A DNA stretch of 64,000 nt from Azolla caroliniana (Eukaryota; Polypodiophyta), in contig JBHGNT010000002.1 in the NCBI GenBank assembly GCA_043228905.1, forward strand, positions 24,800,001-24,864,000, given 5' to 3'. Under the pieces are notes generated by a model, which saw only the letters and a program-made list of their open reading frames with translations, had not been told where the DNA came from and did not search any database. Below, piece after piece: positions 34,501 to 45,532 of this stretch (its first letter is position 1; each line of letters starts with the position of its first letter). The translations under genes were made by a program, and so were the position numbers.

Positions 34501-35644
34501 CCTCCGGAACGTGTCGGACATCCTTCAGCAGCATTTTGCATCCGGTCGGGGTTGTCAACCACACGTCTCCTATGCCGGAAATCCGGCACGTACCTTCATT
34601 TCCCATCCGAACACAGCCATGCTCACCGGCTGTGTAGGATGAGAAGTATCTTCTCTCCGGGGTCAGGTGGAACGATGCTCCGGAATCGACCACCCAGGTC
34701 GTCTCATCGCCGGCAACGTTTAGCTCACCTTCTTCGGTGATGAGCATGATTTCTTCCTCACTTGCCGCGAGTGCCGTTGTTCCTTTCCGGTCCTGTCCTC
34801 GCCGATCCGAACCATTCCGGTCCGTGGCTCCCCGGTATGCACCGTTTCTCTCCGGTGACTTCTTCGAATCGGTGTTGTCGGTTCCATTGTCTTTTCGGTA
34901 ATGCCGACAATTCTTTCGGAAGTGCCCCGGCTTCCCACAGTGGAAGCATGTGGGCCTTCCTCTTGACTGCGACCGGGTCCCCGACTTCTCCCGTCTTTGC
35001 GGACTCCGGTTCCATTGTCTTCCCCGATCCGATTCGGTAAACAACATCTTCGGGTCGGAGGCCGGTTCCTTATCTCTCCGACGCGCTTCTTCATTCAAAA
35101 TACTTGTCTTTACCGTTTGTAAGGACAAGTTATCTTCGGTGCAGGAGGTGCTGAGAGTCACCACCAAGTTCTCCCAGCTTTCCGGCAATGTACACATCAG
35201 GATGATGGCTTGCATTGCATCCTCCAACGGGAACTTGATCGCCGCAAGCTGATTCACGAATCCCATGAACGTGCTTACGTGTTCCACCATACTCTCGCCG
35301 TCCCGGTACTTGAGGTTCACTATCTTCCTCATCAGGGAGGTCCGGTTCAACGCATTCTTCCTCTCGTAGAGGCCCGACAGCTTCTTCCACATCTCATATG
35401 CGTTGGTGTCGTTCGCCACATGTTGTAGGACGCTTACATCGACATATTGTCGGATCGTCGCTACGGCTTTCCGGTTCAGGAGCTTCCACTCCGACTCAAG
35501 TACCCCCTTCGGTATTTCCGACCTGTCAATCGGTTCGTACAGGTCCCGAACAATCAGAAGATCCTCCATCTTGATCTTCCAGTCGGCGTAATTCTGCGCA
35601 TTCAGCACCATCATCCCCGGCTGCCCGCTGCCGCCGCCTTCCAT
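31571..35644 (-). pseudogene. copia-3 gag-pol, one in-frame TAG
   Basis: A single frame of 1358 codons runs from the ATG at 35644 (MEGGGSGQPGMMVLNAQNY) to the stop at 31571-31573. It is broken only by a TAG at 33383-33385, in the acidic linker between integrase and RT where sister copies have Gln. In order: UBN2-like gag; zinc knuckle CFHCGKPGHFRKNC; protease WVVDSGASFHLT; integrase zinc finger; integrase core with HIDVCQV, DNGGEY and PELNGLAERMN; VFGCLAYVHV and FLGYGDDEFGYRVW; RT with YVDDM; RNase H with DSDMSADAD, TEAEYMAA and LYCDSQSAIHLAKN. Every catalytic motif I can check is present. Whether the TAG is a dead end or is read through cannot be told from sequence. Confidence 0.9.
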
Positions 35645-35674
35645 TTTCTGCAGCAGTTCGCTCTGATACCAGTT

Positions 35675-36283
35675 TGTTGGGAATCAACGCTTCGATTCAC
35701 CTTCTTCCTTTCGGCCACAACCGAGTAATCGCGGATCAATGCAGCAGAAAATAGAAACCAAAAGAGAGAAACACACGAGTACACAGGGATTAACGTGGAA
35801 AACCCTAGATGGGAAAAACCACGGGAGTACAAGACTCCAAACAACACTATACAAGAGAAGTATACAATGACGAGCTCCAAGGCGACGACCTTGAGCTCGC
35901 TGTCCTCGCCACAGGCGGCGGAAATACACAGAGGCGTCGTCCTCTTCCTCTCTCGCGCTCTATCTCTCACTCTGTCTCACGGCTGCTCCCTCTTCACTCC
36001 TCTTGAGTGGAAAAACAGAAAAATGATAAGCAACAACAACACTGTTTGCCCTAAGTCATATTTATACTTATATGACTTTGGGCTATTTACAACTGTAGCC
36101 TCAGGGGCCCATAGCGAACATATTCACGGATATGTCCCTGCATCCGGATCGCTCTCCGGGTACATTCGTCATCCGGTACCGAAACCGGGGTCTTCGTCAT
36201 CCGGATCCGAAACCGAAACCGGGCTTGTCGGCATTCATCTCCGATATCCGACCATCCCATGAGAAGGGACCGTAATCCCAACA
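35675..36283 (-). repeat. copia-3 5' LTR
   Basis: Near-identical to the 3' LTR, followed by the duplicated GTTGG. Confidence 0.94.
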
Positions 36284-38091
36284 GTTGGTACCACGGGAGA
36301 GGGTACGGAGCAAAACGCCCTCTCAGCATGCGGAAAAGGACGACCCGGGACAGGGTCAGGGAGACAAATCGGACGCCCAAGGAGGATCCTTCACACCGGT
36401 TCTAGAGACTTCGGCAGTCGGCAACGCGGATGACGTAAGACCAAGATACTGACGGTGGCGGCGGGGTGACGAAGGGAAAAAGGGCTACGGATGGGCGGTC
36501 TACGGAGATCCTCACACCGACCCGGCGGTCGGCCCGAGAGCCGGCGTGAGTCCTATAGGGAAGATCGGTGGCGGCAGGAGAACGTGGTAGGACGGCAGGA
36601 GGCGACGAACGGCAAGGAGGTATCAGGTCGGCGAGGCGGCCACGAACCAAATCGGACCTTCCGGCAAGGTCGGTGGGCGTAAGGAAGTTCGGTCCTACGG
36701 GATCCCCACACTTAACCAGAGACTCCGGCAGTTCGGCCAACGTGGCAACATGAGACCGAGAGAGAAAGTTGGTGGCGGCAAGAAACGGGACCCGACTACG
36801 CGGAAGACACGAGGAGAGTAGGGAGGGACTCAAACAAAAGACACCCGAGTTTCGGCAAGCATAGAAACGGAGTCCGGTCCTATGGGACCCTCACACCGAT
36901 CCGGAGACTCCGGCAGTTCGGCCAACGTGGCAACGTGAGACCTAGGGAGAAGGACAGTGGTGGCAGGGAACGGGACCCGACGACACGAGGTTTCGAAAGG
37001 AGCCGGTAGGGGCAAACACGGGGAGGTGTGTCAGGCCGGAAAGGCACACTCGGGACGGAATAAGAGTCTCGCAAGTGGCCATCGCGGGCCGGATCAAAGC
37101 GTGACTACGGGACCGTGTTCGGCATGGGCGGTGCCAACTGAAGGGAGCGAAAGACGGCGCAAGGGAGGTGCCGAGAACGAGGTGACAAGTGCCTAGTGGA
37201 CTGCACAGGGTCGGAGTCAGGGGATGGCAAGAGAGGCCAGAGGAGGATCCTCCACACTCGCTTCGTAGATCTCGGTAGCTCCGTCGAAGCAGCGAAGATT
37301 GACACGGCAAGCCGGGATGACAAGCTGGTGGGGGCGAGGGGACGATGGCAAGCGGAAGACTCAAGACCTGTTCTAGCAGCACGAAGACGGGAAGGGCCAA
37401 GCGGGCTACTACGGGGTGTTCCTCAGATGCGGAGAACACTAGTACGCGGGTGAGCGGCGATGCACGATCTAGCCGGGAAAGAGGCCGACAAGGCGTGAAA
37501 TGAACCGGAGTATGGCATAGGCGGTGCCAAACAACGGATGAGCGTATGTGGCGCACGGAGGTGCTGGAGTGGGAAGGCGAGCGCGGAGACAGTTTGCGCG
37601 GTTCGGAGGTAGCGCGAAGAAGGCCAGAAAGGGATCCTCCACGCCATTCCGGAGACCATGGCGGTTCGAGCCGGCACGGCAATGTAAGACCATGGAGAAG
37701 GAAGGTGGCGGCGAGAGGATGAGGGCAACGTGAAACAACATGGGACGGCAATCAAGACGACGCGAATGACCAACGGAGGCCAAGCGGGCCGCTACGGGCG
37801 TTCCCCAAGCGGAGGACATCGGGCATACGGTGGGGAGCGGGGCGTTCATACGGCCGAACAAGGGCCAACGGAAGTACGCGTACTACGGAGATCGCGGCAG
37901 AGGACCCATCGATGGGTCGAACAAGCCTACAGGGAGGTGAGCGCGAAGGAAGAACCGAAGTCGACAGATCAAACCGGCTTACCGAAACTGGGATGCGGAT
38001 TACGTAAGACCGGTTTCTCACCGGCCGAAATCTCTCACCCTTCAACCAAATTTGGCACATACCGGTGGACGTGCAATTAGGTGGGGGCGGA
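36284..38091 (+). repeat. gypsy-J degenerate repeats, right block
   Basis: Continues the repeat field: copies of the GGAGACTCCGGCAGTTCGG / CCAACGTGGCAACGTGAGACC unit near 36385-36450, 36695-36770, 36880-36950, 37240-37310 and 37630-37700, at irregular spacing. The start (36289-36340) repeats a gag-coding segment at 29680-29730 (ACCACGGGAGAGGG, AAAACGCCCTCTCA). No pol motif. The PPT GGTGGGGGCGGA ends at 38091. Confidence 0.7.
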
Positions 38092-38875
38092 TGTTGTGAA
38101 GAATTTCGGCCAGAGGCGGAAACCGGGAAACATTGTGTACATCGATATGTGTGCTCACCCGTGTACATTTAGTGTGAATAACAAGGGCGCCTTTATGGCG
38201 CCGAAGAGTAGTCAAGTCAGGACAGACGATCCCATGTAAGTCGGGATTTATCCCACATTGTCACGCATCCCTCTCTTTGTTCTATAAAAGGAAGGGAGCG
38301 CCCTTTGTGAAAGGGTTGCCCATTTTGCGTTAGAGGGTATACTGTTAGATTTAGGGTTAGTTACATTTCTTCTTCTTCTTCTTCTTCTTCTTCTTCTTCT
38401 TCGTCTTTTCCCCCTTCGTGTTTTGCTTAGGGTTTGCTTCGGCTCGGCCTCCTGTGCAAGACCCCGCTCGGCGCGACGAGCCGAGAGCTCCCCGACGGCG
38501 GCTTGACAGCAGACAACTGTTGTAACCTACCTTGGTCCGGCTCGAAGCCGGGAATGTATTCTTCCTTTTATATATATATACATTTGCGCCTATCTGTGTA
38601 TATTCGCGTCTCTGTTGGTGTCGGGTGCTTCCCCCTTTCCTGTGTTTCCTGTACATAAGGGCGTGAGTCGGGTCAGCATGTGTGTGTGTGTGCGTGCGTG
38701 AGTCGGTGTTCAGCGCGCGCTCCCTCTCTTTCTCTCTCTCTCTCTTCGGTTGCCTTCGGTGTGCTTCTGGGATGCCCCGGAAACGGTGAAGTACGACTTC
38801 CTACGCTCTGTCACTCCCTAGTCCAAGACCCCCGTGGTCCCGCCTTTCTCCATGCACGCGCGTAACAACGCGACA
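38092..38875 (+). repeat. gypsy-J 3' LTR
   Basis: TGTTGTGAAGAATTTC to AACAACGCGACA, 784 bp. Differs from the 5' LTR by about 25 substitutions plus an 11-bp indel and microsatellite length changes (my rough count). TATA box near 38282. Confidence 0.88.
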
Positions 38876-41800
38876 ACGGATCACTTCGATCCCGAGGAAG
38901 TAATGAAGGTCTCCCAGATCCTTCATGTCGAACGATGCCGCAAGTTGAAGCTTCACGCAACTGATTTCACCTAGGTCGGCGTCGGTGATGACCAAGTCAT
39001 CAACATATAGTAGAATACTAACCGGTCCGAGTCGACCTTTTTGGATGAACAGGGAAGAGTCCGATTTTGAGGTGACGAAGCCCATCCGACGCAGTTGTTG
39101 CGTGATCTTCGCGTTCCAGGCACGCGGGGCTTGCTTCAGTCCGTAAAGGGACTTCTTCAGTCGGCATACTGCCGAGGAGTTCGTTCCGAAGTGAAATCCG
39201 GGGGGTTGTACCATGTACACCTGTTCCTCAAGGTCACCTTCCAGGAACGCATTCTTTACATCCATCTGATGTAAGTGCCACCCCTTGGCCGCGGCTACTG
39301 CGAGCAGAACACGGACGGTCGTCATCTTCGCGATCGGCGCAAATGTCTCATCGTAGTCGATGCCGTGTTTCTACGCGTAGCCCTTTGCCACTAGCCGAGC
39401 CTTGTACCGGTTGACCGAGCCATCGGTGTTGCACTTGACTTTGTACACCCACCTACACCCGATCGGTTTTACCCCTGTTGGTGCGTCAACCAAGTCCCAG
39501 GTCTCGTTCTCCGCTAATGTGTGCATCTCTTCCTCCATCGCGGCACGCCAATTCACGTCTTTAGCCGCTTCTGCGTAGCTCTCCGGCTCACGCACTTCCA
39601 CTACACAAGTCATGTACGCATAATGATGCGCCATGTACTCATTGTATCCGAACCGCAAAACAGGATTCTTCTGGCGGGTAGATCGGCGTAATCTCATATT
39701 AGCCGATGTTGAGGCCTTCTCGGTCGACACGGGCTTCACTTTTAAAGACCCGTCACCGATTCCCTCAGAGTCGGACTCGCGTCGGTTCGACTCGTTCCTT
39801 TCCGTGCCGGAATCCGACACCTTCTTCTTCCCTTTCTCTTTGCGCGTAAGCCGTCTCCTCGGCTTCCTACGCGGGGAGTGCACGGCCGAGTCTTCACTAC
39901 TCGCCGGCTCTTCATCAGACTGGTCGTACCGACTCAGCCGTCCAATCGGTCCACTTAACCGGAGTGAAATCGGACTCTCTTCGTGGGTCTCGATTTCGGG
40001 CTCATTCGGAGACATCTCGGCCTCGCTGACCTCATCGTCAGAACTCGGATTGGAGTCGGGGTTCGGAGTCGGGGGCAGGTACCAGGACGCGGACTCGTCA
40101 AACACAACGTCGCGGCTGACACGCGCTTGTTTGGTGCGAGGGTTATAGCACTTATAACCCTTCTGCTCGTCCGAGTAACCGACCAGGATGCATTTCTCGG
40201 CCTTTGCATCCAGCTTCCTCCTTTTCTCCTTCGGTACATGCACATACGCGATGCTACCGAACACCCTCAAGTGTCGCAAGTTCGGCTTCGTTCCGAAATA
40301 TAGCTCGTGCGCCGACACTTTGTCTCCGATCCGGTTCTAGATGTATACCGCGGTCCTTACCGCCTCGGCCCAATAGAACTTGGGCAAGCTCTTCTCCTCC
40401 AGCATTGCTCGTGCCGCTTCCACAACTGACCGATTCTTCCTCTCGGCCACGTCGTTCTGCTCCGGCGTATATCTACAACTGAATTCGCGCCGAATTCCCA
40501 TTTGTTGTAGATAACCGTTGAATTGACCGGAAAAGTACTCTTTCCCGCCATCCGATCGCAGGCACTTGATCTTTCATCCCGTTTCCTTTTCCACGAACCC
40601 TTTGAGGTCCCGGAAGCAGTCGAAGACTTCGTTCTTCCTCTCAATGAGTTAGATCCACGTGTGCCGCGTGTGGTCGTCGATGAAGGAGACGAAATATCGG
40701 CTCCCGCCAAGGCTAACGTTTTGTGCCGGCCCCCATACATCGGAGTGTATAAGGTCGAGCTTGTTCCGGCTCCGGTTTCGCTCGTTGGGGAAGGGAAATC
40801 GGTGTTGCTTCCCGAGCTGGCAGGCTTCACAAATTTGTGCCTTTCGGCCACTAAATTTGGGCAATCCGAACACTACCTGTTTCGATTGCAGATCTTGAAG
40901 CCGCTGGTAGTTGACGTGGCCTATCCGCTTGTGCCACAAGTCGATGTCCGACTCGGCTTTTTGTCCCTTCGCGAACATTGCGGTGCCGCCGTCAGTGGAA
41001 TCGAGGATGAACATCCTCCCGTCTCTGCGCCCTTGCGCAATCACACGGCCTTCTTCCTCAATGAAGCACCCGAGGTGTGTAAACCGAACCTCCATCCCTT
41101 GGTCGACGATCTGTCCGACCGAGACCAAGTTTTTCGTGATTGTCGGAACGTGCAGCACGTTCATGAGTTTCCCTTTCTGCCCGACATGGCTAAGGGGAAC
41201 TTCTCTGACATTCGCGATCGGATGCGGAGTGTCGTCTCCAGTTGCGACTACTCCAGGTTGTATCGGTTTTTCAAGGTACGAGAACCACTCCTTATGGCTC
41301 GTCATGTGGTTTGACACGCCGGAGTCTACGTACCACACCTCGTCCGATCTCGGGGTGCTCTGTTTCATTGAGTTTGCTTCGTGCCTCGTCACGAAGGCAG
41401 ACCCTTCTCTGTCTCTCCCGAAGTCTTCGGCGTAGTGCGATCGCTACCGATTTCCCTTGTCGGTATGTCCGGAGCCGTTTTCGGAACCGGTTCTCTCCAA
41501 ATCGGCGCGCTTCTTCCAGCACTCACTTTCCCTGTGGCCTTTCTTGCCACAGTACCAGCACTCCGCGATGACCTTCCCTCGCCGGTTCTCATCGCTTCGA
41601 CTCCCCCTGTTTCCGGAGGGTCCAGAGTTGCTGTCGGCATCACCTCGGTGCCTTCTTTCTTAATCTCGTCGGCCGCCTCCATTGCGTGCCGACTCGCCTC
41701 GTCCTCCATGTCCACGGGGCCTATCTCCCTCCATGTATAGCATTCTGTTGTCAGTGTGCGTGCTTGTAGACGCACCCGCGTGGTTCTCCTCTACCAGGAG

Positions 41801-42418
41801 CATCGACTGTAAGTCGAAAAAGGACAGCGTATTCTCCCGGGTACACATAGCCGTTCGGAACGCTCCGAAATTCGACGCCAAACCTCCGAGACAGATCTGG
41901 ACCATCTCGCTCTCCTCGATGTTCACCTCTATGGAGGCGAGGGAGTCGCAAATATCCTTGATCTTCGAGGTATAGTCCGCCACTGACAAGTCGCGTTGTC
42001 GTAGGTTGCTCAACTCCTGTCGGAGCTAAAGCTTCCTGGCTGTGGTGCTCGCGGCGAAGATTTTGTTCAGATTTTCCCACGCACCCTTCGACGTCTTTGC
42101 ATCCCGAACATAGCTCAATAGTTGTTCGCCCACACACAATGCGAAGCAGTATAATACCTTGCTCGCCGATTGCTCCCACGACGGAAAGTCTCTGTGTGTC
42201 GATTCAGGTGTCGCGTCATTAGCTCCTTCGACATAACTCTAGTAGCCGTGCTCGAGCAGGTACTGGTGCATCTTGTAGGACCAAGACGCGTTGTTGGTTC
42301 TGTCGAGCTTCTCTGTTGGAAGCGAGCTCACCATGCCTCTATCCATCATTCTTCTTGTTCTTCTTCGTCAAGCTGTGTCAGCTGCAGAGAGGTTCTCAAC
42401 CCTCGCGCTCTGATACCA
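38876..42418 (-). pseudogene. copia-H gag, protease, integrase and RT N-terminus
   Basis: Minus-strand pieces in order: gag (42013-41660, LRQRDLSVADYTSKIKDICD, EENTLSFFDLQ-type segment); zinc knuckle CWYCGKKGHRESEC near 41510-41560; protease with WYVDSGVSNHMT near 41330; integrase zinc finger and core (DLWHKRIGHVNYQRLQDLQ, HSDVWGPA); integrase end (40318-39371, [24 protein letters not shown]); RT start (39325-38876, [47 protein letters not shown]). Stops and frameshifts fall near 40317, 39371, 40649 and 41392-41660. The remainder is at 26634-27996 beyond gypsy-J. Confidence 0.88.
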
Positions 42419-42785
42419 TGTGAAAAGTAGCGTACGGAAGCAAGTACAAAGACAGAACAGAAGGGAGAACACTCAGGTTTAATGGAGAGCTTAAGCTTAC
42501 ACAGTATACGCAGGGGAGACCGAGAGAGACACCAAAAAAGAGAATAATGATTAACAGACAAAAAAGAACCAAACATATATGTGTTCAATGAACACTTTGT
42601 ACGAGCCCTAGAAGGACTGACTGGAGTACTGACAGTACTTCAATGCTCATTAAGAGCTCCTACACTAACTCCCAAATATATTCCTCACGGAATATCTTTC
42701 CTAACGGCCTAACCGATCGGTCCCATCCGATCCGGTCCTCGGCTTCTTCAGCCGATCCGGCCGCTGTTGAGCTTGTCTCTCAACA
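42419..42785 (-). repeat. copia-H 5' LTR
   Basis: 367 bp, flanked by the duplication TGATG at 42786-42790. Confidence 0.92.
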
Positions 42786-42790
42786 TGATG

Positions 42791-43289
42791 TAAGGTTGAA
42801 TACGATCACCAAAAATGAAGCATTATTACATAGTATGCTTGGAATTGAGTAGTGATTCTCAATGTTCAAGAAATTTACCAGTAAATGTTGTTCATGAGAA
42901 TCCACATAGTGATTGTTCAAGGATTGTGTGTGGGGAATGGACTAGATTGACAATGTGTGGAAAGAAAATTCGAATGTGGCTTAAATGCAACACATTGTAT
43001 CAAAGTGTGATACTTTAATGTCCGAACCTATTCAAGGAAAAATATTATTAACGAGCAAGTCTCCACACCTCTCTTTTAATATTCCTCTCACATCAAAGAG
43101 AATATGACCTAAATCATACTGAAGCAATGGTGTAGATGGTGGACAAAGAGATGGGCTCTAAGATGTATTAGTGTGGTTTCCCGATTTACATTGTATGTTT
43201 TTCAAAGCGATTTGAGATATCCTCTCGAATAGGTAGTTGCATAAGATAACTATTTTATCAATGCTTCCAGTCATCTTCTTTTACAAAAC
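42791..43289. other. Intergenic flank of copia-H
   Basis: AT-rich, no gene or element ends seen. It is the continuation of the 25651-26261 sequence. Confidence 0.5.
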
Positions 43290-43864
43290 TAATCACAAAT
43301 TGTGTAGAGTGTCCAACTATATTAGAATCCACACGACATGCTCTATGGGACTGCCCAGAGTCCCATCGAATATGGCAGGGGGTTGGCTACTTATTGCAAT
43401 TATGCCAGGTGCAAGGCTCAATCAAGTGGGGGAATGTATGTTGGCTATCATGGCAGACCCCAATTGACAGCTATGAGCATCAGGAAGAGGGGATGACTTT
43501 GGTTATAAAAGCACAAGAGATTTTTTTCTCCACCATCGGCAATATCCACTCAACTCCTATTAGTGTCAAATCTCAAGTTCTGTTGGACTTGGTCATCTCA
43601 ATAACTCTTAGGATTCTGTGTAAACAACGGTGTAGACATGTCTTTTCCAACCAAAGCGCGCAACCAATAATGTTAATGCAAGAGATATGGAGTGAAGCTG
43701 TAGCCACTCTAATGAGCCAATATGATGGCCTCAAGGGCGACTCCGATAGAGTTGAAAGACAACGACTGGCCTTTATCCAGCAATGGTTGTCCTCTCCTTT
43801 TCTTGAGGCAGTGGGCGTCCACATAAGATGGACCTATCGTGTCCCTATAGGGATTTGTATATAA
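43290..43864 (+). pseudogene. LINE-type zinc-binding (zf-RVT) remnant
   Basis: One frame reads CVECPTILESTRHALWDCPE then SHRIW, the C-x2-C...H...C...W arrangement of the zinc-binding domain at the C-terminus of plant LINE reverse transcriptases. It is followed by about 150 open codons (to TAA at 43862-43864) including RILCKQRCRHVFSNQ and EIWSEAV, the usual helical tail. There is no RT core, endonuclease or poly(A) tail, so it is a truncated remnant, or a host gene derived from one. Similarity is by motif only. Confidence 0.55.
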
Positions 43865-44700
43865 TAATCTCATATGTAAAATCTTTATAACTAATGGAAG
43901 GAGTTTTTTTTTGGGAAAAAAAAAACTAATCACAAATTAGATAATATGTATACTATATCATAAACTCTACAAATGTTTTTTATAATAACACTTCACACCA
44001 AACAAATACCACAAACAAGTGCAACAGATAAAAAAGAAATGATCACCACAAAATTTTCCGTTGGTCAAATATTTCACAAATACCAAAGTTTCGAGCATAA
44101 TTGCCACATTGCTAGAAATTCCAGCTCATTTTTTCTACCATCTCCCACATATTCCTCCATAAATACTATAAATTTTGCAATAAAATGAATGTTAAAATTT
44201 TCTACATAATTGTAAAATTGCCCAAATTTCAGACCCTTATCGAAAGTGCCAAATTTTCTAATACATTTACAATTCTAGCACAAGTTTTTACACTTGCCTA
44301 TTGGCAATATTATTAATATTCTTAAAGTATTTTCTAATATATTTACAATTCTAGCAAAAGTTTTTGCACTTGCTTATGGGCAATATTTCTAACATTCTTA
44401 AAGTATTTGGTACATATTGGAATTTCTTACACTTACGAGAAAAAAACGTGCCAAAATCTTCAACCCAAAACTGCTGAAGTTTTTGGCACTCAACTAATTT
44501 TGTTGGAAGTCACATCATTCATGGTTTTTCTTTCTTTTTTTATCCAAAAAATAGTTTTTCTTTTCTACTGGTACGTTCAACATTGTTGTAGAAATGCATG
44601 ATTTCCTGGGTTTGACATTAGTTTCCACTATTTTGTCAAGTTTCCACTACTTTGTTGTATAATACTGAGACACTCTTTACTAGTGACAATATGCAAATCA
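43865..44700. other. AT-rich intergenic sequence
   Basis: Very AT-rich with local repeats (for example ACAATTCTAGCA near 44269 and 44346). No supported gene. Confidence 0.5.
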
Positions 44701-44717
44701 TCATTTTGCATCTTGGT

Positions 44718-45024
44718 CTGCCCAATGTGAACCTTTTGGTTGATTAAAAAAAACACGTGTGGATGATTATGAAGGTACATGGAATAGACCACTATAATGT
44801 TTTCGTGTAGAGATCGGCGAAGCTTATGGTTACATACTTATATACATTAGATTCCACTAAGTCTTGCACAACGCAACATCGCCACACTTAGTCCGGTGTG
44901 GTAACTACCTTTTGGTCGATTGAGAAAAATCGCATGCATACGATTGCAACAGCCAAATGGACAGGCCAGGGAAATGTTTGTTTTGGAGATCGAAGAAAGC
45001 ATACGGGGGGTGACTTGCATACAC

Positions 45025-45055
<31 letters not shown>

Positions 45056-45090
45056 TGTATGTATGCACATTAGGTTCCACGTAAAGTAAG
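44718..45090. repeat. Diverged tandem duplication (about 170 bp per unit)
   Basis: ACCTTTTGGTTGATTAAAAA, GAGATCGGCGAAGC and ATTAGATTCCAC (44728-44860) recur in the same order as ACCTTTTGGTCGATTGAGAA, GAGATCGAAGAAAGC and ATTAGGTTCCAC (44907-45080). The second copy gained a (TATG)n tract at 45027-45064. Confidence 0.65.
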
Positions 45091-45326
45091 TTTTGTATGG
45101 TGACTATTGATTCAGGAGGAACACACACTGATCAAATGGGAAGCGAGGCACATGAAGGATCGGGCAATATGCATTGATCAAAGCCATAGGCCACAACAAT
45201 AGGATACGAGACGCGGTGAGCGAGCGAGCAACCAACGAGAGGAGAGTGATTTTGCATGGGGTTGTTATGTTAACACATATAGCAGAGTGGAATTCCATGG
45301 GGGGTGATGATGGGAGGGACAAAGAG

Positions 45327-45347
45327 CCCCCCCCCCCCCCCCCCCCC
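45327..45347. repeat. Poly(C) tract, 21 bases
   Basis: Uninterrupted C run about 185 bp before the start codon of the 45533 gene. Confidence 0.95.
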
Positions 45348-45532
45348 ACATAGTGTGAAACGAATAATTTACCTCACCGACCTCTCTCTGTCTCCCATGC
45401 GGTGATTCTTCCAACCTTCAAATAGTGCTCTGTTCCTGAGCTCTTTCTCTTACTTCTCTCCGCAAATACATACTACTACTACTATTTCTACTATTACTAC
45501 TCTGTTCTCTCTACTTTCTTCTAGTTCTAGCT

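Larger units (their letters stand above)
30952..36283 (-). mobile_element. copia-3, young full-length copia element
   Basis: Two 609-bp LTRs (30952-31560 and 35675-36283) that I find to differ at a single base (A/G near 31231 and 35954). GTTGG on both sides (30947-30951, 36284-36288) is a perfect target duplication. The primer site TGGTATCAGAGC (complement 35660-35671) is three bases inside the 5' LTR, and PPT GAAGGGGGAG precedes the 3' LTR. Total 5332 bp. Confidence 0.95.
27997..38875 (+). mobile_element. gypsy-J, gag-only LTR element carrying copia-3
   Basis: LTRs at 27997-28807 and 38092-38875. Flanking ACGG (27993-27996 and 38876-38879) is a 4-bp target duplication. Without copia-3 it is about 5.5 kb. 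The internal region has one gag-like frame and no protease, integrase, RT or RNase H; the rest is degenerate repeats. This fits a non-autonomous gag-bearing element (TR-GAG or LARD-like). The sequence before its 3' LTR (CCGGTGGACG, GGTGGGGGCGGA) matches gypsy-A. Confidence 0.85.
26267..42785 (-). mobile_element. copia-H, complete element split by nested gypsy-J
   Basis: Two 367-bp LTRs (26267-26633 as 3' LTR, 42419-42785 as 5' LTR, sense minus) differ at about seven positions. TGATG at 26262-26266 and 42786-42790 is a perfect target duplication. Removing gypsy-J leaves about 5.6 kb, a normal copia size. A primer site TGGTATCAGAGC sits immediately inside the 5' LTR (42407-42418). Confidence 0.93.

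Noticed and set aside
36491-38080. A CRISPR-like or satellite array in gypsy-J
   Set aside because: Repeat spacing is irregular, units are degenerate and the sequence is inside an LTR element of a plant genome.
43290-43864. Intact host gene with a zinc-finger domain
   Set aside because: Only the C-terminal LINE zinc-binding segment is recognisable, with no upstream exon, start or RT core, so a LINE remnant is the simpler reading.
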